This document shows, in pieces, positions 15,190 through 22,800 of a stretch of 34,983 nt of DNA; position 1 is the stretch's first letter; every line of letters begins with the position of its first letter. Made by a program: the position numbers and the translations under genes. The stretch is from contig SKVI01000396.1 in NCBI GenBank assembly GCA_007129525.1, positions 1 through 34,983 on the forward strand, read 5' to 3'. The notes beneath the pieces are model-generated. The model was not told where the DNA came from. It ran no database searches and saw nothing but the letters and a program-made list of their open reading frames with translations. The DNA comes from Gemmatimonadota bacterium (GTDB lineage Bacteria > Gemmatimonadota > Gemmatimonadetes > Longimicrobiales > Gaopeijiaceae).

Positions 15190-16320
15190 ATGTCGCAGGA
15201 GGAGGGCCCCTTGAGCACCCCGGATGATGCGGCGATCGGGGATCTTCCGGCTCTGCGGCGGACCGCCAGCTACGACTACACCCTCCCCGAGGAGCTGGTG
15301 GCCCGTTATCCGGTCCGGCGGCGTGACCGGAGCCGACTCCTGGTGATGCCCCGGGGAGGCGGTACAGAGCCCCCACTCCGGCATCTCCGTTTCGATGCGC
15401 TCCCCCGCCTCCTGGCCGCGGGCGACCTCCTGGTCCTGAACGAGAGTCGGGTGCTCCCGGTCCGGCTCCTGGGCCGCAAGCCCACCGGCGCGCCCTCCGA
15501 GGTGCTTTTGCTCCGGCCGGCGGACCCGGGCTCCGATCCGCACCTGTGGGAAGCGCTGGTGCGCCCCGGCTCGAAGCTCAAGCCGGGACGCCGGGTCCAC
15601 GTCACCGCCTCCGACGGGGAGGTCCTGGAGATCCGCATCGTGGACGGCCTGCCGGGAGGCGGGCGGTTGGTCCGGCTCGAGACCCGGCGCTCAGTGGAAT
15701 CGGCGCTGGCGCACTTCGGAGAGGTCCCCCTTCCCCCCTACCTGGATCGGGACGCCGAGCCCCTGGACCGGGAGCGATACCAGACGGTGTACGCCCGAGA
15801 GGCCGGGTCGGTGGCGGCGCCCACCGCCGGCCTCCACTTTACCTCGGAACTCCTGGATGAAATCGAAGGTCGGGGAGTGGAGATCGCCCGTGTGGTCCTC
15901 CACGTAGGCCCGGGAACCTTCCGGCCGGTGGAGGTGGAAAGGGTGGAGGACCACCAGATGCATCGCGAAGTCTGGGAGGTGCCGGAGTCGACCTCCAGGG
16001 CCGTGGAGCGGACCCGGGAGCGGGACGGGCGGGTCTGGGCGGTAGGCACCACGGTGGTGCGAACGCTGGAGAGTGCCGCCCACGGCTCCGGTGGCGTCGA
16101 GGCCGGAGGGGGCGAGACGGAGCTCTTCATTGCCCCGGGCTATCGGTTTCAGGTGGTGGACGGCCTCATCACCAACTTCCACCTTCCCCGCTCCACCCTC
16201 CTCATGCTGGTCTCGGCCTTTGCCGGCCACGCCGCCACCATGGCCGCCTACCGGGAGGCCATCCGGGAGCGCTACCGGTTCTACTCCTACGGTGACGCCA
16301 TGGCGGTGGTCCCGGAGTAG
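15190..16320 (+). CDS. queA: tRNA preQ1(34) S-adenosylmethionine ribosyltransferase-isomerase
   Basis: Transfers and isomerises the ribosyl part of SAM onto preQ1 at tRNA position 34, giving epoxyqueuosine. 376 residues, slightly longer than the roughly 340-360 typical, mainly from a 25-residue N-terminal lead before YDYTLPEELVARYP. Family signatures: DRSRLLV, GDLLVLNESRVLPVRL, YQTVYAREAGSVAAPTAGLHFT (split across about 197-218), the VVLHVGPGTFRPV stretch, GTTVVRTLES, and NFHLPRSTLLMLVSAF near the end. GAAGGA at 15181-15186 serves as ribosome binding site. It is followed by tgt, the next-but-one-earlier enzyme acting on the same tRNA base. Confidence 0.96.
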   Translation: MSQEEGPLSTPDDAAIGDLPALRRTASYDYTLPEELVARYPVRRRDRSRLLVMPRGGGTEPPLRHLRFDALPRLLAAGDLLVLNESRVLPVRLLGRKPTGAPSEVLLLRPADPGSDPHLWEALVRPGSKLKPGRRVHVTASDGEVLEIRIVDGLPGGGRLVRLETRRSVESALAHFGEVPLPPYLDRDAEPLDRERYQTVYAREAGSVAAPTAGLHFTSELLDEIEGRGVEIARVVLHVGPGTFRPVEVERVEDHQMHREVWEVPESTSRAVERTRERDGRVWAVGTTVVRTLESAAHGSGGVEAGGGETELFIAPGYRFQVVDGLITNFHLPRSTLLMLVSAFAGHAATMAAYREAIRERYRFYSYGDAMAVVPE

Positions 16321-16340
16321 GCCGTGTCCGCCGTCGTGAA

Positions 16341-16380
16341 ACGCGATTCCCCGCGTCTGCCCCGAAGCAGTTACCTTTTT
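16341..16380 (+). terminator. Tandem short hairpins with a T-rich tail after queA
   Basis: ACGCG (16341-16345) pairs with CGCGT (16352-16356); directly after it CTGC (16357-16360) pairs with GCAG (16367-16370), and a TTACCTTTTT tail follows at 16371-16380. The T-run makes this the most terminator-like spot in the window, but both stems are short. It lies 20-60 nt past the queA stop and would separate queA from tgt. Confidence 0.35.
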
Positions 16381-16481
16381 CGGCTGTGGGTCGCGGCCGA
16401 CGGGCCCGGGCCCACGCTTCCGGAGGCAGGCGCGACTTGAGCGCGCCTCCCAACTCTCGATCCCTGCCAGCCCCCGCTTCC

Positions 16482-17741
16482 ATGTCCCCGGACTCCGCCA
16501 CCGCGGCCGATCCAGACTTCACCTACCGTCTCGAAGAGACCGAGGGCGCGGCGCGACGCGGGGTGTTTCGGACCCCCCACGGTCCCGTCTCCACCCCGGC
16601 CTTCATGCCGGTGGGGACGCTGGGTGCGGTGAAGACCCTTTCTCCGGAGGAGGTGGCGGACGTGGGGTCCAGCATGATCCTGGCCAATACCTACCATCTT
16701 TTCCTCCGCCCGGGCCACCTGGAGGTCCGGAGGCTCGGGGGCCTCCATGCCTTCATGCGTTGGGATGGACCCATCCTCACCGACTCCGGCGGCTACCAGG
16801 TCTTCTCGCTGGCCCACATGAACCGGATCACCGATGAGGGGGCCGAGTTCCAGAGCCACATCGACGGTTCGCGGCACTTCTTCACTCCCGAGTCCGTCAT
16901 GGAGATCCAGCGGATTCTGGGAGCCGACGTGGTCATGGCCTTCGACGAGTGCCCGCCCGGCGGGTGCGATCGGACCACCGCCCGCCAGGCCAACGAGCGG
17001 ACCCTGCACTGGCTCGAGCGGTGTCGGAAGCGCTTCCGGGAGATCGGCCGCGAGGGTCTCGGACCCGAGGCGCTGGATGGAGTCGCGGGCTCCGTTGCGG
17101 ATGCCCCCGCGGGTGACGGCCATCTGGCGGCCCTCTCCGAGCCCGCCGGCATCCCGCGGCAGACCCTCTTTCCCGTCCTCCAGGGGAACGTGTACCCCGA
17201 CCTCCGGCGCGAGCACGCCCGGCAGATCCGAGACATGGGTGACTGGGAAGGGTTGGCCATCGGGGGGCTCTCGGTGGGCGAGGACAAGGACCAGATGTGG
17301 CAGACGCTGGAGGTGCTGGACCCCGAGCTGCCCCGGGACCGCCCCCGCTACCTGATGGGGGTGGGGTATCCCGACGATCTCCTGGAGGCCATTGCCCGGG
17401 GGTGTGACCTCTTTGACTGCGTGGCGCCCACCCGGAATGCCCGGCACGGCACGGCCTGGACCCTGGACCAGGGTCAGGTGAACTTGAAGGCCGCCCGATT
17501 CAGGCGAGACGCCCGGCCCCTGGACTCGGAGTGCGACTGCTACGGCTGCAGGCGCTTCGACCGGGCCTATCTCCGACACCTGGTTGTGGCGGGCGAGGCG
17601 TTCGCCCACCGGCTCATCTCGCTCCACAACATCCGCTTCCTGATTCGACTGGCCGAGGAAAGCCGGCGTCGGATCGGAGAGGGGAGTTTCGGGAGCTGGA
17701 GCCGGGATTGGCTGGAACGGTACCGCACGGCGGGGGGGTAG
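16482..17741 (+). CDS. tgt: tRNA-guanine(34) transglycosylase
   Basis: Exchanges guanine 34 for preQ1 in GUN-anticodon tRNAs. 419 residues from ATG 16482, longer than the usual 370-390. DSGGYQ (101-106, general acid/base D101), FDECPPGG (154-161), the GGLSVGE loop (261-267) and FDCVAPTRNARHG with nucleophile D312 are all present. Zinc ligands are C351, C353, C356 and H382. A roughly 35-residue insert at about 188-224, rich in Gly/Ala/Pro, separates the FDEC region from LFPVLQGN. Start choice is open: ATG 16482 has no clear ribosome binding site, whereas TTG 16437 has GGAGG at 16422-16426 and would add 15 residues. Confidence 0.94.
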   Translation: MSPDSATAADPDFTYRLEETEGAARRGVFRTPHGPVSTPAFMPVGTLGAVKTLSPEEVADVGSSMILANTYHLFLRPGHLEVRRLGGLHAFMRWDGPILTDSGGYQVFSLAHMNRITDEGAEFQSHIDGSRHFFTPESVMEIQRILGADVVMAFDECPPGGCDRTTARQANERTLHWLERCRKRFREIGREGLGPEALDGVAGSVADAPAGDGHLAALSEPAGIPRQTLFPVLQGNVYPDLRREHARQIRDMGDWEGLAIGGLSVGEDKDQMWQTLEVLDPELPRDRPRYLMGVGYPDDLLEAIARGCDLFDCVAPTRNARHGTAWTLDQGQVNLKAARFRRDARPLDSECDCYGCRRFDRAYLRHLVVAGEAFAHRLISLHNIRFLIRLAEESRRRIGEGSFGSWSRDWLERYRTAGG

Positions 17742-17783
17742 GCTGGACGGTGGCGCTGAAACGGATTCCACGAGACGGACCCC

Positions 17784-17811
17784 GCATGACGAACCCTGCA
17801 TGACGAACCCT
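17784..17811. repeat. 14-bp perfect tandem duplication upstream of yajC
   Basis: GCATGACGAACCCT occurs twice in succession, at 17784-17797 and 17798-17811, in the 96-nt tgt-yajC spacer. Probably slippage. It sits just upstream of the yajC ribosome binding site (GGAG, 17828-17831). Confidence 0.75.
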
Positions 17812-17837
17812 TACACGACAAACACACGGAGTGAGCG

Positions 17838-18164
17838 GTGATCGATCCTTCAATCGGACTCCTTCTGGCCCCTGGAGGCGAAGAAGGTGGCGGCGGTCTC
17901 ATGGTCCTCCTCATCAACTTCGGTCTCATCTTTCTCATCTTCTACTGGCTCCTGATCCGGCCGCAGCGAAAAGAGCGGGAGCGCCACAAGGAGATGGTGC
18001 TGGGGCTGAAGAAGGGTGACCAGGTGGTGATGAACGGAGGGATCGTGGGGACCATCGTGCACGTGCGCGAGCACCGCCTGACCCTCAAGACGGCCGACAA
18101 CACCCGCCTGGAGGTGGACCGCCACATGGTGGGCCGAAAGCTGGACGATCAGGACGAGGGTTGA
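17838..18164 (+). CDS. yajC: Preprotein translocase subunit YajC
   Basis: Small inner-membrane accessory of the SecDF-YajC complex; 108 residues. A short N-terminal part with a Gly run, then one membrane helix (about 20-42, LMVLLINFGLIFLIFYWLL), then the family signature RPQRKERERHKEM and a soluble domain with LKKGDQVVMNGGIVGTI. GTG 17838 is preceded by GGAG with 6 nt spacing. Following tgt is the classic order, but secD and secF, which usually come next, are absent here; def starts 4 nt after the stop. Confidence 0.95.
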   Translation: MIDPSIGLLLAPGGEEGGGGLMVLLINFGLIFLIFYWLLIRPQRKERERHKEMVLGLKKGDQVVMNGGIVGTIVHVREHRLTLKTADNTRLEVDRHMVGRKLDDQDEG

Positions 18165-18168
18165 GCCC

Positions 18169-18690
18169 ATGCCGGTTCGAGACATCGTCCTTCTGGGGGA
18201 TCCGGTGCTTCGGGAGCCGGGTCGGGAGGTGGAGACCTTCGACGAAGAGCTCCGGACCCTCGTGGACGAGATGTTCGCCACCATGGTGGCGGCTGAAGGG
18301 GCCGGGCTGGCGGCGCCGCAGGTGGGGGTGTCGCTCCGGGTGCTGGTGGCCGACGTGCGCCAGAGCGAAGGCGAGCACGCCCGGGCGGCGCTGGTGAACC
18401 CCCGGGTGGTGGAAAGCGGTGCCGAAAGGGACAAGGAGCCCGAGGGGTGCCTCAGCATTCCCGGGGTGCGGGAGGTGGTGGAGCGGCCGTGGTCGGTGGT
18501 GGTGGAAGGTGTCGACCCCACTGGCGAGCCGGTTCGGATCGAGGCCGAGGGGCTCTGGGCGCGGGTCCTGCAGCACGAGATCGATCACCTGAACGGCGTG
18601 CTCTTCATTGACCACCTCTCACCCCTCAAGCGACGAATGCTACTGAAGCGCTACCGCAAGCTTCGCAGCGAGGAGGACGCCGACTCGTGA
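18169..18690 (+). CDS. def: Peptide deformylase
   Basis: Metalloenzyme that removes the formyl group from nascent proteins; 173 residues. All three motifs are intact: GAGLAAPQVG (44-53), EGCLSIPG (92-99) with metal ligand C94, and QHEIDHLNG (135-143) with ligands H136 and H140 and catalytic E137. The start lies 4 nt after yajC and the end overlaps the fmt GTG by 4 nt. Pairing with fmt reflects their opposite roles in the formyl-methionine cycle. Confidence 0.97.
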   Translation: MPVRDIVLLGDPVLREPGREVETFDEELRTLVDEMFATMVAAEGAGLAAPQVGVSLRVLVADVRQSEGEHARAALVNPRVVESGAERDKEPEGCLSIPGVREVVERPWSVVVEGVDPTGEPVRIEAEGLWARVLQHEIDHLNGVLFIDHLSPLKRRMLLKRYRKLRSEEDADS

Positions 18691-19622
18691 GAATTCTATT
18701 CTGGGGTACCCCTGATTTTGCCGTACCCTCTCTCCGGGCCCTCGTGGGGGAAGGGCATCACGTGGTGGGGGTGGTGACCCAGCCCGACCGGCCAGCGGGG
18801 CGGGGCCGAAAGCTTCGGGCCTCCGCAGTCCGGGAGGCGGCGGAGTCGGAGGGGATTCCGGTGCTCACCCCGGAGGCTCCCCGGGGTGACGACTTCGTGG
18901 CCCAACTCGGGGAGCTGGAGCCGGAGCTCTCGGTGGTGGTGGCGTATGGGCACCTCCTTCGTCCGCGGGTGCTGGAGCTTCCGGACCGGGGATCGGTGAA
19001 CGTGCACGCCTCTCTTCTCCCCAAGCTGCGGGGACCGGCTCCGGTGAACTGGGCCATCATCCGAGGACATCGCCGCACCGGGGTCACCGTCATGCAGATG
19101 ACCGAGGGGATGGACGAGGGCCCCATCCTCCTGCAGCGCGAGGTGCCCATCGCCCCGGACGACACGGCCACCGGCCTCTACCTTCGCCTGGCGGAGCTGG
19201 GGGCCGAGGCGCTCATCGAGGCTCTGGCCCTCATGGAGTCGGATCTCCTGGAACCCGAGGAGCAGGATCACCGGCGAGCCACCCACGCACCCAAGGTGGA
19301 CCGAGAGACCGCCCGGATCGACTGGAGCCTCCCGGCTCGTCAGGTGGCCGACCGGATCCGGGGCATGGACATGGTCCCTGGCGCCTGGACGCTCCTGGGT
19401 GAGGAGCCCGTCAAGCTCTTCGCGCCCCGAGTGGTGGAGGCGGACGCCCCCGGGGCGCCCGGCCAGATTCTGGTGGCGGACCCGGACCGGGGGCTGGTGG
19501 TGGCCACCGGTGAGGGGGGTGCCGTGGAGCTGGAGGAGGTGCAGCCGCCGGGCAAGCGGCGGATGGGGGCCGAGGACTGGCTCCGGGGACGGGGCCCCGA
19601 GGCCGGAGCGCGTTTCCGGTGA
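18687..19622 (+). CDS. fmt: Methionyl-tRNA formyltransferase
   Basis: Formylates initiator Met-tRNA using 10-formyl-tetrahydrofolate; 311 residues. The N-terminal Rossmann domain starts MRILFWGTPDFAVPSL. The active site has N105 and H107 in SVNVHASLLPKLRGPAP and D143 in EGMDEGPIL. The tRNA-binding C-terminal domain (about 205-311) includes DWSLPARQVADRIRGMD. The GTG start overlaps the def stop (GTGA at 18687-18690), and its own stop overlaps the next gene in the same way (19619-19622). NVHASLLPKLRG replaces the more common NVHGSLLPRWRG, a mild variation. Confidence 0.96.
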   Translation: MRILFWGTPDFAVPSLRALVGEGHHVVGVVTQPDRPAGRGRKLRASAVREAAESEGIPVLTPEAPRGDDFVAQLGELEPELSVVVAYGHLLRPRVLELPDRGSVNVHASLLPKLRGPAPVNWAIIRGHRRTGVTVMQMTEGMDEGPILLQREVPIAPDDTATGLYLRLAELGAEALIEALALMESDLLEPEEQDHRRATHAPKVDRETARIDWSLPARQVADRIRGMDMVPGAWTLLGEEPVKLFAPRVVEADAPGAPGQILVADPDRGLVVATGEGGAVELEEVQPPGKRRMGAEDWLRGRGPEAGARFR

Positions 19623-20287
19623 AGATTCCCCGACTGCACCTCGTTACCAACGACCGGGTCCTGGCCGCCGACCATTTCGTGGCCCGGGCCACTCGGGCCA
19701 TGGAGGCCGGGGACGCCAGGGTGGCGCTCCACCTGAGGGGACCCGATTCCGGAGGTAGGCTCCTGTGGGAGCACGGCCGGGCGCTGGCGCCGGTGGCTCG
19801 ACGCACGGGAACGCTCTTCCTGGTCAACGACCGGGTGGACGTGGCTCGCCTCCTGGAGCTGGGCGGCGTGCACCTGCCGGAGCACGGTCTGCCCGTCTCC
19901 GAAGCCCGCGCCCTTCTCCCCGACGGCGCCGTGGTGGGCCGCTCCCTCCACGAGCCCCGGGCCCTGGAGGGCCGCGAGCGACCGGACGTGGCATTGGTGG
20001 GTACACTCTTCACGACCCCTTCGCACCCGGGTCGGTTGGGCGCGGGCCCCGGACGGGTCACCCGGATCCGGCGAGCGAACCCGGGCCTTCCCCTTGTGGG
20101 AATCGGGGGGGTCACCCTGGACCGGGTGAGTTCCGTCATGGCGGCGGGAGCCCACGGCGTGGCGCTCCTGCGATCCGTGTGGGACCATGCCCGGCCGGAG
20201 GAGGCGGTGGCCGAGTACCTGGACGTCGTCTACGGACAGGCAGACCCGGCCCCCGAATCAGAGGCGGACCACGAGGAGGACACATGA
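19619..20287 (+). CDS. ThiE/TenI superfamily protein, more TenI-like (thiazole tautomerase candidate)
   Basis: 222-residue TIM-barrel of the thiamine phosphate synthase/TenI superfamily. Seen: LHLVTNDR at the start, LVNDRVDVARLLELGGVHLP (68-87), VVGRSLHEPRAL (106-116), LVGTLFTTPSHPG (127-138) and the phosphate-loop-like VGIGGVTLDRV (160-170). ThiE normally has an R-x-K pair in strand 2 and GQEDLP after VHL. Here these read LRGPD and PEHGLP, losing the lysine and an acidic metal ligand. The HLP...ARALLP...GRSLH pattern instead resembles B. subtilis TenI. The TenI catalytic His (H122 there, from memory) corresponds to T129 in GTLF. Adjacency to thiS and thiG favours a thiazole-branch role. Automated annotation would probably say ThiE. 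Confidence 0.8.
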   Translation: MKIPRLHLVTNDRVLAADHFVARATRAMEAGDARVALHLRGPDSGGRLLWEHGRALAPVARRTGTLFLVNDRVDVARLLELGGVHLPEHGLPVSEARALLPDGAVVGRSLHEPRALEGRERPDVALVGTLFTTPSHPGRLGAGPGRVTRIRRANPGLPLVGIGGVTLDRVSSVMAAGAHGVALLRSVWDHARPEEAVAEYLDVVYGQADPAPESEADHEEDT

Positions 20288-20526
20288 CCGAGACGACGAC
20301 GAACCCCACCCGCGATACCGGTCGCATCAACCTCACCGTGAACGGTGAGGAGCGGAAGGTAGAGCGGGGGACCACCGTGGCCGGGCTCCTGGAGGAGCTG
20401 GACCTGGAACCCCGGACCGTGGTGGTGGAGCGAAACCGGGAGATCATTCCCCGCGACGACTACGGCGAGGTGACACTTCGGGACGACGACACGCTGGAGC
20501 TGGTCCACTTCGTGGGGGGCGGCTGA
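20284..20526 (+). CDS. thiS: Sulfur carrier protein ThiS
   Basis: 80-residue ubiquitin-like carrier that brings sulfur as a C-terminal thiocarboxylate to ThiG. After a Thr-rich lead of about 13 residues the family core appears: INLTVNGEERKVE, TVAGLLEELDL, TVVVERNREIIPRDDY and the C-terminal ELVHFVGGG ending in the required Gly-Gly. ATG 20284 overlaps the preceding stop (ATGA). The adenylating enzyme ThiF and the glycine or tyrosine oxidase (ThiO/ThiH) needed for the pathway are not in the window. Confidence 0.94.
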   Translation: MTETTTNPTRDTGRINLTVNGEERKVERGTTVAGLLEELDLEPRTVVVERNREIIPRDDYGEVTLRDDDTLELVHFVGGG

Positions 20527-20575
20527 GTGGGAAGAGCCTCATCTGCACGGCCGCTTTGGACGTGCAGCGTCCCAC
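20527..20575 (+). promoter_or_regulatory. Two-stem hairpin between thiS and thiG
   Basis: GTGGGA (20527-20532) pairs with TCCCAC (20570-20575); inside it CTGCACG (20543-20549) pairs with CGTGCAG (20561-20567) around an 11-nt loop. Both stems are perfect. The outer stem begins immediately after the thiS stop. No T-run follows, so it is not an intrinsic terminator; RNA processing, 3'-end protection of the upstream message or translational tuning of thiG are possible. It shows no thi-box (TPP riboswitch) motif. Confidence 0.45.
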
Positions 20576-20625
20576 CGCGAAGTCGATCCTTCGTACCCCA
20601 CATCCGAACCACGACATAGATCAAG

Positions 20626-21435
20626 ATGACGACCTCAACCGAACGGGCAGGATCCGGCCTGGATGACGGACCCCTCACCATCGGGGGGCGGGACTTCGAG
20701 TCGCGCCTCATCGTGGGCACGGGCAAGTATCCGGACAATGAGACCATGGTGGAGGCCATCCGGGCCAGCGGGTCCGAGATGGTCACCGTGGCGGTGCGCC
20801 GGGTGGACCTGGACCGGAGCTCCGAGGAAGGGATCCTGCACCACCTGGACCCGGACGAGTTCTTTCTGCTGGCCAACACCGCGGGGTGCTACACAGCCGA
20901 GGACGCCGTCCGCTACGCCCGCCTGGCCCGGGCTGCCGGCTTCAACGAGTGGATCAAGCTGGAGGTCATCGGCGACGAGAAGACCCTCCTGCCCGACGTG
21001 CAGGCCACCCTCGAGGCGGCCCGCATTCTGGTGGACGAGGGCTTCAAGGTGATGGCCTATACCAACGACGACCTGGTGGCCGCCCTCAGGCTCGAGGACG
21101 CGGGCTGCGTCTCGGTGATGCCCCTGGCCAGCCCCATCGGGAGCGGACTGGGGCTCGTGAACCCGTACTACATTCGCGAGATCAAGGACCGGCTCGAGGT
21201 CCCGGTCATCGTGGATGCCGGTGTGGGCACCGCGTCCGATGCCTGTGCCACCATGGAGCAGGGGGTGGACGGAGTTCTCATGAACACCGCCATCGCGGCG
21301 GCTGACGAGCCGGTATCCATGGCCCGGGCCATGCGCCTGGGCGTGCAGGCCGGGCGGCTGGCGTACCTGGCCGGGCGGATGCCCCGCCGGGAGATCGCCG
21401 TGCCTTCGTCGCCCGTCGGGGGGATGCTGGACTGA
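20626..21435 (+). CDS. thiG: Thiazole synthase
   Basis: Builds the thiazole phosphate of thiamine from deoxyxylulose 5-phosphate, ThiS thiocarboxylate and dehydroglycine. 269 residues, family-typical. Schiff-base lysine K111 is in the WIKLEVIGD stretch. Other signatures: SRLIVGTGKYPDN (26-38), VTVAVRRV (53-60), LLANTAGCYTAEDAV, VMPLASPIGSGLGL, VPVIVDAGVGTASDA and a C-terminal phosphate-site region GVLMNTAIA. The 99-nt spacer from thiS contains a strong hairpin, so thiG may be tuned separately. It ends 20 nt before the likely rsmB start. Confidence 0.97.
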   Translation: MTTSTERAGSGLDDGPLTIGGRDFESRLIVGTGKYPDNETMVEAIRASGSEMVTVAVRRVDLDRSSEEGILHHLDPDEFFLLANTAGCYTAEDAVRYARLARAAGFNEWIKLEVIGDEKTLLPDVQATLEAARILVDEGFKVMAYTNDDLVAALRLEDAGCVSVMPLASPIGSGLGLVNPYYIREIKDRLEVPVIVDAGVGTASDACATMEQGVDGVLMNTAIAAADEPVSMARAMRLGVQAGRLAYLAGRMPRREIAVPSSPVGGMLD

Positions 21436-21455
21436 AGCCCACGAGGCCCCGACAG

Positions 21456-22757
21456 GTGGCGCTGTCTCTCCTGCGCCAGGTGGGCCGTGGCCGCCGCCTG
21501 GACGTGGCGTGGGGAGAGGTGGCTCCGGGCTTGGCCCCGGAGCACCGCCCCTGGGTGCAGGAAGCCACCTACGGAACGGTCCGCCTGCAGGGACGAATCG
21601 ACCACCTCCTGGACCTCCACCTGGACCGGGGCGTGAAGAGCCTGACTCCGGTCGCCCTGCCAGTTTTCCGGCTCGGCGCATACCAGCTCCTGTACATGGA
21701 TGGCACCCCGGCCTACGCCGCCGTCTCCCAGGCCGTGGCCCAGGCCCGGCAGATGGGAGGGAAGGGAATGGCGGGATTGGCCAACGCCGTCCTGCGGAGT
21801 CTGGCCCGGGAGGGTGGGGCGGTGGAACGGTTCCCCACTCTGGAGTCGGACCCCCAGCGCCATCTCAGCACCTGGGGCTCGCATCCGGGCTGGCTGGTGA
21901 GCCGCTGGATCGCCCGCTACGGGGTGGAGGGCGCCGCCGCCCTCGTGGAGGCCGGGAACCGGATTCCGGACACCTACTTCCGGCCCCTTCGCACCGACCC
22001 GGAGGAGGCGGTGGACGTCCTGCTCCGGGCGTTGGGGGCTGCGGGACCGGAGACCGGGTCACAGCCTCCAGCGGAGATGGGTCCCCCGGGAAGCGGGACC
22101 GTCCGCCTCGGCTCCGGGATCTCACCCACTGACGCCCTGGGCGCGCTTGCCGGGATCATTCAGGATCCCGCAGCCGGGTGGGTGGTCCGGTGGTGCCCCG
22201 AGGGTCCGATCACGCTCATCGACCTCTGCGCGGCGCCGGGGGGAAAGGCGGTGGCATTGGGGGCCCGGGGAGTGCGGGTGGTGGCTGCCGACCGATCGGA
22301 GCGGCGCATGCGAATCCTGAGCGATACCCTCCGGCGGCTGGGGCTCGAGATGTCCCGGGTGGTGGCTCTGGGCGAGGCGCCTCCCTTCCGTGCGGTAGAC
22401 GCCGTGCTCGTCGATGCGCCCTGTTCCGGAACCGGCACGCTTGCCCGGCACCCGGATGCCAGATGGCGGTTGTCCGAAGGGGATATTCTCGCCCTCTCCC
22501 GGGTACAGAACCGGATCCTGGACGGCGCTGCCGGAATCGTTCGGCCCGGAGGTGTTCTGGTGTATTCCACCTGTACGCTCGAGCCGGAAGAGAACCGGGA
22601 AAGCGTGGAGTCGTTCCTGGGCCGCCACCCGGAGTTCATGGTGGAGGAGGGAGAAGGGATTCCGGAGATGGCTCGCGACGGACCCTTCCTCCTTGCGCTT
22701 CCCCATCGGACGGGGACGGATGGTGCATTCGCCGCCCGGCTACGGCGTCGAGGTTGA
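21456..22757 (+). CDS. rsmB: 16S rRNA (cytosine(967)-C5)-methyltransferase RsmB
   Basis: SAM-dependent m5C methyltransferase of 433 residues. The N-terminal NusB-like RNA-binding domain (about 1-125) precedes the Rossmann methyltransferase. SAM motif I is LIDLCAAPGGKA (254-265). Motif IV DAPCSGTG holds C323 and motif VI STCTLEPEEN holds C373, the two cysteines required by this class. A Gly/Pro-rich stretch at 193-215 replaces part of the usual linker. GTG 21456 is the first normal start, but the family-like reading extends upstream (RPRQVALSLLRQV), so a rarer start such as CTG 21432 is possible. Being next to def-fmt is a widely conserved arrangement. Confidence 0.95.
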   Translation: MALSLLRQVGRGRRLDVAWGEVAPGLAPEHRPWVQEATYGTVRLQGRIDHLLDLHLDRGVKSLTPVALPVFRLGAYQLLYMDGTPAYAAVSQAVAQARQMGGKGMAGLANAVLRSLAREGGAVERFPTLESDPQRHLSTWGSHPGWLVSRWIARYGVEGAAALVEAGNRIPDTYFRPLRTDPEEAVDVLLRALGAAGPETGSQPPAEMGPPGSGTVRLGSGISPTDALGALAGIIQDPAAGWVVRWCPEGPITLIDLCAAPGGKAVALGARGVRVVAADRSERRMRILSDTLRRLGLEMSRVVALGEAPPFRAVDAVLVDAPCSGTGTLARHPDARWRLSEGDILALSRVQNRILDGAAGIVRPGGVLVYSTCTLEPEENRESVESFLGRHPEFMVEEGEGIPEMARDGPFLLALPHRTGTDGAFAARLRRRG

Positions 22758-22800
22758 ACGGGTCCAGAGGGTAGAAGATCACTATCGTGGAGAACATTCG

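Noticed and set aside
16402..16413. GGGCCCGGGCCC palindrome upstream of tgt
   Set aside because: A perfect 12-nt palindrome, but trivial in composition in GC-rich DNA and with no associated element.
20527..20625. TPP riboswitch upstream of thiG
   Set aside because: No thi-box consensus (CTGAGA...ACCTGATCTGG-type elements) is present; only a hairpin of different sequence. None is seen before the TenI-like gene either.
22414..22800. Cytoplasmic kinase remnant upstream of the PASTA protein
   Set aside because: The open frame upstream of ATG 22801 overlaps rsmB and shows no GxGxxG, HRD or DFG-like motif.
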